Below the pieces are notes generated by a model that searched no databases, was not told the origin of the DNA, and worked only from the letters and a program-made list of their open reading frames with translations. A DNA stretch of 10,846 bases from an uncultured Mycoplasmatota bacterium (GTDB taxonomy: Bacteria; Bacillota_I; Bacilli_A; RF39; UBA660). Position numbers and translations under genes: made by a program. Shown in pieces: positions 6,400-10,846 of this stretch (its first letter is position 1; each line of letters begins with the position of its first letter). Location of the stretch: the NCBI GenBank assembly GCA_900553855.1, contig USFG01000020.1, positions 1 to 10,846 of the forward strand. Direction: 5' to 3'.

Positions 6400-7412
6400 A
6401 TAAATCACTAGGTATATATAATATATTTGATAATAAAGGAATTAATAGAAGTATAGAAAATGTTTTGAAAGGCAATATAAACTTTAACACTTATACAACT
6501 CCAAAAGGATTAAAAGAATTAAGAATTGAAATAAGCAAATTTTTATATAAAATATGGAATTATGAAGTAGATTATAATAATATGCTCATTACGACCGGTT
6601 CTCAACAGTCAATAAATATAATTTCAAGTTCATTAATTAATGATGGAGATGTAGTTTTAATTGAACAACCAACATATTTTGGAGCAATAGATGTTTTCAA
6701 AAAAAGAAATATTAAATTAGTTGGTATTGATCTTCAAGAAGATGGACTTGATTTAGTAGAACTTGAAAGAAAAATTATTAAATATTCTCCTAAACTTATT
6801 TATGTTGTTCCAACTTTTAATAATCCAACAGGATATTCATGGTCAAATAAAAATAGAAAAGAATTTCTGAAAATTATTAATAAATATAATATTTTAGTAT
6901 TAGAAGATGATCCATATAGTTTAATTAATTTTACAAAATCTAAATATAAGAGTTTGTATAACCTAAATAAAGGTAGAAATATTGTTTATTTAGGTACTTT
7001 TTCCAAATTAATTAGTCCATCAGTTAATGTTGGCTATATTTTGTCCGATAAAGTTGATTTATTATATTTATATAAAAAATCATTTGATTTATGTACTAAT
7101 GCTTTTTCACAATATGTTGTATTAGATTATTTAAGAAATAATGATTTGAGCGAGGTAATCAAAAGTAAAACTAAAACATATAAAACACTTTTGAAAAAGA
7201 GTATTAAAAAATTAAATTCCAATTATAAAAATAGAATAGAATATTATTCTATTCCTAAAGGTGGACTATTCTATTTGGTAAAATTTAAAGATAAGATAAG
7301 TGAAGATGAATTTGAAGATGGCAGTAATTACTTTATTAGCAGAAAAGCTAATAAAGTAACTCGAATTAATATATGTAGCGAACTGTGTTCCATCTGTACT
7401 TCTTATATTTGA
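6396..7412 (+). CDS. PLP-dependent aminotransferase, damaged 3' end
   Basis: A 338-residue fold-type I aminotransferase of the class I/II (MocR/ARO8-like) group, lacking any HTH domain. Seen are TTGSQQSIN (67-74), EQPTYFG (90-96), FNNPTG (141-146), LEDDPY (169-174) and the PLP lysine Lys204 in GTFSKLISPS. The usual Arg of the PSxRxGY motif is Asn211. In the C-terminal domain the sequence jumps from KISEDEF to EDGSNYFIS, about 20 residues short, at a GAAGATG direct repeat. After VTRINICS (322-329) the frame enters repeat DNA at 7383 and ends in ten foreign residues, losing about 30-40 normal ones. It is probably inactive or altered. The start overlaps the methyltransferase stop (ATGA), with AGAGG 8 bases upstream. 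Confidence 0.8.
   Translation: MNKSLGIYNIFDNKGINRSIENVLKGNINFNTYTTPKGLKELRIEISKFLYKIWNYEVDYNNMLITTGSQQSINIISSSLINDGDVVLIEQPTYFGAIDVFKKRNIKLVGIDLQEDGLDLVELERKIIKYSPKLIYVVPTFNNPTGYSWSNKNRKEFLKIINKYNILVLEDDPYSLINFTKSKYKSLYNLNKGRNIVYLGTFSKLISPSVNVGYILSDKVDLLYLYKKSFDLCTNAFSQYVVLDYLRNNDLSEVIKSKTKTYKTLLKKSIKKLNSNYKNRIEYYSIPKGGLFYLVKFKDKISEDEFEDGSNYFISRKANKVTRINICSELCSICTSYI
7328..7359. repeat. Perfect 13-base inverted repeat in the aminotransferase end
   Basis: TTACTTTATTAGC (7328-7340) and GCTAATAAAGTAA (7347-7359) pair perfectly around AGAAAA. No T-run follows on either strand, so it is not an ordinary terminator. It lies 24 bases before the repeat junction at 7383. Confidence 0.75.
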
Positions 7413-7457
7413 TAAATTTATAGTAATTACTCCGAGTTTAATTTGTAACTTTTAAAT

Positions 7458-7814
7458 TTATATAGGTATTATTCTTATTAAATCTCTCCAAGTTTTACCT
7501 AAAATATTTTCTTTATTGTAGATGTTTGTAATTTTTTTGTGGCTTTTACCTTCTAAATCTTTAAATGATATTTTGTTTTTAAAAGTATTTACATAAACGT
7601 CATCACATTCATCAAACATTAGGTATTTATTATTCTTAATAACTATAATATGTGGCATAACATAAGCAACATTTGTCCCCGTTATATTTTTAATTGAACC
7701 ATTATTTATAATTGGAGTAGTATTTGTAAATCTACCAATTATATCAATTTTTCTTTTTAATTTATCACTTATTTTTAATTCTTTTGTTTCTATATTTAAA
7801 ATAAAAAGGTTCCT
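7458..7814 (-). pseudogene. Broken unrecognised gene within repeat copy 2
   Basis: The minus strand is open for 118 codons from 7814 to 7458, just after an in-frame ATG-TAA pair (7820-7815). The protein includes KISDKLKRKIDIIGRF, a TNTTPIINNG segment, GTNVAYVMPHIIVIKNN and KTWRDLIRIIPI. I do not recognise it. An AAAGGA sequence lies 8 bases before an ATT codon at the expected start, so the original ATG may have been lost. ATG 7658 would give only 66 residues. The stop after RIIPI is premature: the ancestral frame, seen in copy 1, continues through LGVITINLSNIRSTD, which here is out of frame down to 7383. Lost start, frameshift and truncation against the aminotransferase all mark it as a relic. 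Confidence 0.6.
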
Positions 7815-7823
7815 TTACATAAC

Positions 7824-7849
7824 AAAAAAAACTAACTATTTCTAGTTAG
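7824..7849 (-). terminator. Intrinsic terminator in repeat copy 2
   Basis: CTAACTA (7832-7838) pairs with TAGTTAG (7843-7849) around TTTC. The A-run at 7824-7831 becomes eight U on the minus strand. It sits directly upstream of the AAAGGA ribosome site of the broken repeat gene, an attenuator-like position. The conserved copy is at 1313-1337. Confidence 0.7.
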
Positions 7850-7972
7850 CATTTATTACTCTCAGAAGTTAATTTCCTAGTTTCCTATCAATCTGGAGCG
7901 ATAACAAAGGTTATTCAAAACTCCTAATAGTAAAAGTTGATAAACAACTAATCACTAAAATAATAATAACAT
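7832..7972 (-). ncRNA. Conserved structured leader, candidate cis-regulatory RNA
   Basis: Read on the minus strand, this is about 140 bases of leader ending in the terminator above. It can form AGTTG/CAACT and then a CTAT...GGAG/CTCC...ATAG stem enclosing ATAAC-CTTT-GTTAT, before the terminator hairpin. The two pieces found elsewhere (copies 1 and 3) keep these elements at about 95% identity, better than the gene body. I found no match to a riboswitch consensus I know (purine, TPP, SAM, glycine, lysine, THF, ZTP, T-box). It could instead be a mobile-element end. No good minus-strand promoter is visible. Confidence 0.35.
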
Positions 7973-8020
7973 ATTTTTCTAAAATATTAAATAGATTTAA
8001 AGAATTTTGAGTAAATAAAT

Positions 8021-8028
8021 GATATAAT
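8021..8028 (+). promoter_or_regulatory. Extended -10 promoter of the radical SAM operon
   Basis: A perfect TATAAT (8023-8028) is preceded by TG at one base distance (8020-8021), forming an extended -10 element. No good -35 box sits 17 bases upstream, which extended -10 promoters tolerate. Transcription would begin near 8035, leaving a leader of about 25 bases. Confidence 0.65.
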
Positions 8029-8059
8029 ATATTTAGAAATTCATTCAGGGGATGGTAGT

Positions 8060-9064
8060 ATGCTTAAAGAAGTAAAAATTGAATTAACTAATAAATGCTC
8101 TAGAAATTGTAAACATTGTTCTAGTAATGCTACTAGTAGTATTGGTAATTTAAAGATTTTAGATTTTGAAGATGTATCTAGAATAATTAAAGAAGCAAAG
8201 TTAATGGGGACTGATACTATTGTTTTTACTGGTGGAGAGCCTTTAATGTATGATAGACTACCAGAACTAGTAGAATTAACTTCAAAATTAGGAATGAAAT
8301 CAACTATTTATACATTTGCATATAGAACCGATGAAACTTTAAATAAATATAGACAATTAATTGATTTAGGTTTAAATAAAATAGTTTATTCACTTGCTGA
8401 TTCACTATCTGATGAAGAAGATATTTCAGTTTATGATAAAGCTGAATTCTTTAATAAAGTATTTGAAAATAATAATGCAAGATTAGGATTTCATTATACT
8501 GTTTCAAAAGATTCTTTTTCTAGATTAGAACAAGCTGTAAATGAGACCGTTGAAACATTTAAAAGTAGTTATTACTTTGATAGAGTTAGTTTATTAAGGT
8601 TTGTTCCACATGGTAAAGGGACTACTGATATGGACTTATCAAAAGAAGAATTATTAGCAATTAAAAACTTTTATTTAAATTCAAATGATAAAGATAAAAT
8701 TAGATTAGGAACTCCTTGGAATATACTTGGTATTGAAAATACACCTTGTATTATAGCTGATGAAATAATGATAATTGGATTTGATGGAATAGCTTATCCG
8801 TGTGATTCTATTAAATATTTTACTAAATTAGGTATTAGTGGAAATATAAGAGAAAATTCATTAATGGAAATGTATAATTCAGAGTATTTTAGCAATATTA
8901 GAAAATTTAATATTGATAATTCTTGTTCTGCTTGTGAACGATACTCTATATGTAAAAGTGGTTGTATAGGGCAAAAAATAATTGCTAATTATACTGAAAG
9001 TGATAATAAAGTTTTAACTCTAAAAAGATGTATTAATTCAAGAGATCCAAAGTGTATGAGGTAG
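8060..9064 (+). CDS. Radical SAM enzyme with SPASM domain
   Basis: A 334-residue radical SAM protein. The [4Fe-4S] motif CX3CX2C is Cys13-Cys17-Cys20 in LTNKCSRNCKHC, and the SAM-binding GGEP is at 58-61. The C-terminal SPASM domain has the full spacing CX12GX4C (Cys230, Cys248), then CX2CX5CX3C (Cys289, 292, 298, 302) and a last Cys324, so two auxiliary iron-sulphur clusters are expected. SPASM enzymes modify peptides or small molecules; some phage radical SAM enzymes act in thymine hypermodification. The substrate is not readable, but the next gene, four bases away, is a DNA-base-hypermodification-type protein, which suggests a nucleic-acid-linked substrate. AGGGGA (8047-8052) lies 7 bases before ATG. 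No RiPP precursor gene is visible beside it. Confidence 0.92.
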   Translation: MLKEVKIELTNKCSRNCKHCSSNATSSIGNLKILDFEDVSRIIKEAKLMGTDTIVFTGGEPLMYDRLPELVELTSKLGMKSTIYTFAYRTDETLNKYRQLIDLGLNKIVYSLADSLSDEEDISVYDKAEFFNKVFENNNARLGFHYTVSKDSFSRLEQAVNETVETFKSSYYFDRVSLLRFVPHGKGTTDMDLSKEELLAIKNFYLNSNDKDKIRLGTPWNILGIENTPCIIADEIMIIGFDGIAYPCDSIKYFTKLGISGNIRENSLMEMYNSEYFSNIRKFNIDNSCSACERYSICKSGCIGQKIIANYTESDNKVLTLKRCINSRDPKCMR

Positions 9065-9068
9065 ATAT

Positions 9069-10004
9069 ATGAAGAAAAGACAAGAAGTATATGATTTATA
9101 TTGGTATTTTGCTTGTGAAAGACAAAATATATTTTGGAAAAAAATAAATGGAGAATCGGCTCCATGGACTGAAGATAAAATATTACAAGAATATAAGTTT
9201 TGTAATAGTTATAGAGTTAATGATAGAGTTAGTCAATATCTATTAAGAAATGTTATCTACAATGGTAAAAAGTATTCTGATGAAGATATGTTGTTTAGAA
9301 TATTATTATTTAAGTTGTTCAACAAAGAATCTACTTGGGAATTATTATTAAATAATTTTGAAGATATTACTTTAAAGACATTTAATGTAAAAGATTATTC
9401 CAAAGTATTGGAAAATGCTATATCAAATGGTATTAAAATATATAATGATGCTTATATCAGTTGTGCTAATAAAGCATTTGGATATGATAGAAAGCATGAT
9501 AATCATTTGGCATTACTTAATAAAATGTTTAATGAGGATAGAATACAAAATAAAATAATTAAATGCAAAACTATGGAAGAGGCATTTAATATAATTAAAA
9601 GTTATCCATTAATTGGAAACTTCATGGCTTATCAATTAGTGACTGATATAAATTATAGTGAAGTTGTAAATTGGCAAGAAGACGAATTTACAGTTGTGGG
9701 ACCTGGATCACTTCGCGGAATCAAAAAATGCTTCATTGATAAAGGTAAAATGAGTAATGAAGATATAATCAGATATATGTATGAACATCAAGATGAAGAA
9801 TTTAAAAGGCTTAATTTAGATTTTAAAAGAATTGGTAATAGACCACTTCAACTTATAGATTGTCAAAATATATTTTGTGAATTAGATAAGTATTGTAGAC
9901 AAGCAATACCGGATTTAAAGTCTAACAGAATTAAAATTAAAAAGCGTTATTCACCAAAGAAGGAAAAAATAAATTATATTTATCCGACAAAATGGAAAAT
10001 ATAA
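9069..10004 (+). CDS. Putative DNA base hypermodification protein (HMUDK_hel / aGPT-PPlase-like)
   Basis: A 311-residue protein of the helical 5-hmdU DNA kinase / alpha-glutamyl-putrescinyl-thymine pyrophosphorylase superfamily, known from phages that hypermodify thymine. Matching blocks are LYWYFACERQNIFW (10-23), PWT (32-34), KFCNSYRVNDRVSQYLLR (43-60), LIGNFMAYQLVTDINYS (181-197), DEFTVVGPGSLRGIKKCF (205-222) and RPLQLIDCQNIFCELDKYCR (258-277). The C-terminus ends in a lysine/arginine-rich tail and PTKW. The fold is related to helix-hairpin-helix DNA glycosylases. Phage members act on hydroxymethyluracil in DNA; the bacterial members' reaction is uncharacterised to my knowledge. GAGG (9058-9061) is inside the radical SAM stop region, with a four-base gap, so the two genes are translated together. 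No kinase P-loop is present, so it is the helical domain alone. Confidence 0.82.
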   Translation: MKKRQEVYDLYWYFACERQNIFWKKINGESAPWTEDKILQEYKFCNSYRVNDRVSQYLLRNVIYNGKKYSDEDMLFRILLFKLFNKESTWELLLNNFEDITLKTFNVKDYSKVLENAISNGIKIYNDAYISCANKAFGYDRKHDNHLALLNKMFNEDRIQNKIIKCKTMEEAFNIIKSYPLIGNFMAYQLVTDINYSEVVNWQEDEFTVVGPGSLRGIKKCFIDKGKMSNEDIIRYMYEHQDEEFKRLNLDFKRIGNRPLQLIDCQNIFCELDKYCRQAIPDLKSNRIKIKKRYSPKKEKINYIYPTKWKI

Positions 10005-10146
10005 TTTTTTATTTGTATTTATTATTATAAGTAATATTAAATTTAATTCTTTATTTTAAATTAATATGATAGTATATTGAATTGCGAAATATTTTTTAAT
10101 AAAAGTAATAAATATAAAAAATTGCTAAAATAGAAATGGAGATAAA
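10005..10146. other. AT-rich spacer with no clear signals
   Basis: These 142 bases are almost pure A and T. The only inverted repeats are AT-only (such as TTAATT/AATTAA) and no terminator is convincing. The following gene could therefore be read from the upstream operon. A weak -10 (TATATT near 10073) has no good partner. Confidence 0.4.
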
Positions 10147-10846
10147 ATGAATTATGGATATTAAAATGAGTATGACTTTGTAGAACTTTTTAATAATAAA
10201 TATTTTTCTCAGTTAGATGAGAATTCTAAAAATTTTTTAACTGATTTATTTCCTTTGACTATTGATTATAGTGAAAAAATTAGGTGTTGGAAAAATAAAA
10301 TGGTACAAAAAGCAGATATTTTTATTAAGTTTAAAAATTATGTAAAAAATGTCAGTTTAAAATGTGGAGATAGTAATTCAGTACATCATGAACAAATTCA
10401 GGAATTTAAGAGATATTTAGGAAATATTGGTATACCTTATAAAGTTATTGATAAATATGTGAATTATCATTATGGTTATGCGAGGGATGGAGAAGGAAAT
10501 ATTGATTTTTCGAAACGATTAAGTTCATAAGAATATAAGTTATTTCATCAAAATGATTTGGATATGTTTAATAATGAAATAAATAAAACAAGATTGATAG
10601 TTGATATGATTGATAGATTTATTGTACGTGGCAGGAATTCTGATTATGATATTGATGTTTTGATTTGTGGAACAGTTAATGATTATGTTTGGATAAAGAA
10701 ATATGATTTAATATTATCTAAGAGATGTTTGGATTTTACATCCCCACATGTTGCTTGTATGACAATTTGTCCAAAAAAGCGTAATATTAATGGTGATTCT
10801 AAAAATGATAAAGATAGATATATTGTTTGTGTTAGATGGAATTTTA
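10147..10846 (+). pseudogene. Nuclease-like gene broken by two stop codons, runs off window
   Basis: One reading frame from ATG 10147 (GGAG at 10138-10141, 5 bases ahead) continues to the window end, 233 codons. It is interrupted by TAA at codons 6 (10162) and 128 (10528). Coding-like sequence continues smoothly on both sides of each, so both are point nonsense changes, not frameshifts; CAA to TAA would explain each. Residues 56-82 (ADIFIKF, then VKNVSLKCGDSNSVHHE) fit a PD-(D/E)XK-like nuclease core with Asp57 and SLK at 70-72. The SLK-G...NSVH-E segment recalls hypothetical phage and restriction-type proteins. Later parts include YDIDVLICGTVNDYVWIKKYD and DRYIVCVRWNF. Family assignment is from motif memory. 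A stand-alone start at TTG 10255 would give only 91 residues and lose the frame on both sides. Confidence 0.6.

Larger units (their letters stand above)
7383..7972. repeat. Long repeat, copy 2 (fullest copy)
   Basis: This 590-base block contains both halves that are split elsewhere: 7383-7898 matches copy 1 and 7894-7972 matches copy 3, all in the same orientation. It begins inside the aminotransferase gene and ends about 50 bases before the extended -10 promoter of the radical SAM gene. It contains a broken minus-strand gene and, to its right, about 160 conserved bases with hairpins. It encodes no transposase. Its presence in three places in 8 kb suggests a dispersed element or duplicated locus. 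It also accounts for nearly all of the 650-base gap between the aminotransferase and radical SAM genes. Confidence 0.85.

Noticed and set aside
6278..6490. 70-codon minus-strand open frame
   Set aside because: It is antisense to the methyltransferase end and aminotransferase start, both strongly supported by motifs.
8060..9064. Radical SAM gene as a RiPP (sactipeptide-type) maturase
   Set aside because: SPASM domains are common there, but no small precursor gene, peptidase or transporter is adjacent; the coupled downstream gene belongs to a DNA-base-modification family.
1..10846. CRISPR array, tRNA or rRNA genes, transposase or integrase genes
   Set aside because: No regularly spaced repeats, cloverleaf-like or rRNA-like sequence, and no recombinase reading frame, were found on reading both strands.
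10147..10846. Stop-codon reassignment (TAA read as an amino acid) explaining the two stops
   Set aside because: TAA is the normal terminator of several genes here (for example the HD gene, coaC and coaB), so reassignment is ruled out; nonsense mutation or sequence error is simpler.

Overview
The window is very AT-rich and uses the standard code: tryptophan is TGG in every gene and no gene carries an internal TGA. Strong AGGAGG-like ribosome sites, sigma-A-type promoters and a streptococcal-type CoaB separate from CoaC all point to a low-GC Firmicute, most likely a gut-type Bacilli, Erysipelotrichales or RF39-like lineage. The exact taxon cannot be read from this sequence.

Layout, left to right. 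(1) 128-871 encodes a membrane-anchored extracytoplasmic protein with a DUF3221-like C-terminal domain. (2) 872-2845 is a repeat zone. Two blocks, 1038-1386 and 2768-2845, match adjacent parts of a fuller copy at 7383-7972. They are separated by a 1.38 kb segment carrying an HD-domain phosphohydrolase gene (1636-2664) with its own promoter and terminator. The segment has TGGAG on both sides and an inverted TTACGGACT near both ends, as if it had inserted into the repeat. (3) 2852-3724 is a minus-strand LysR regulator, divergent from a tight operon: coaC, coaB, a class II aldolase-like gene, a SAM methyltransferase and a PLP aminotransferase (3813-7412). The last gene is damaged at its 3' end, which runs directly into the repeat. 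(4) 7383-7972 is the fuller repeat copy. It holds a broken minus-strand gene preceded by a conserved, structured leader ending in an intrinsic terminator. (5) 8060-10846 begins with an extended -10 promoter. It carries a radical SAM/SPASM enzyme, then a protein of the 5-hmdU DNA kinase helical / alpha-glutamyl-putrescinyl-thymine pyrophosphorylase superfamily (putative DNA base hypermodification). Next comes a nuclease-like gene with two in-frame stop codons, which runs off the window.

The coa genes make 4'-phosphopantetheine from phosphopantothenate. The three genes downstream of them are cotranscribed by position, but I cannot assign them a shared pathway.

The most interesting part is the right-hand cassette. 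The gene pair looks like a chromosomal nucleic-acid hypermodification module, and the nuclease-like neighbour suggests a restriction-modification-type system whose nuclease arm has decayed. The second is the split repeat with its apparent HD-gene cassette.
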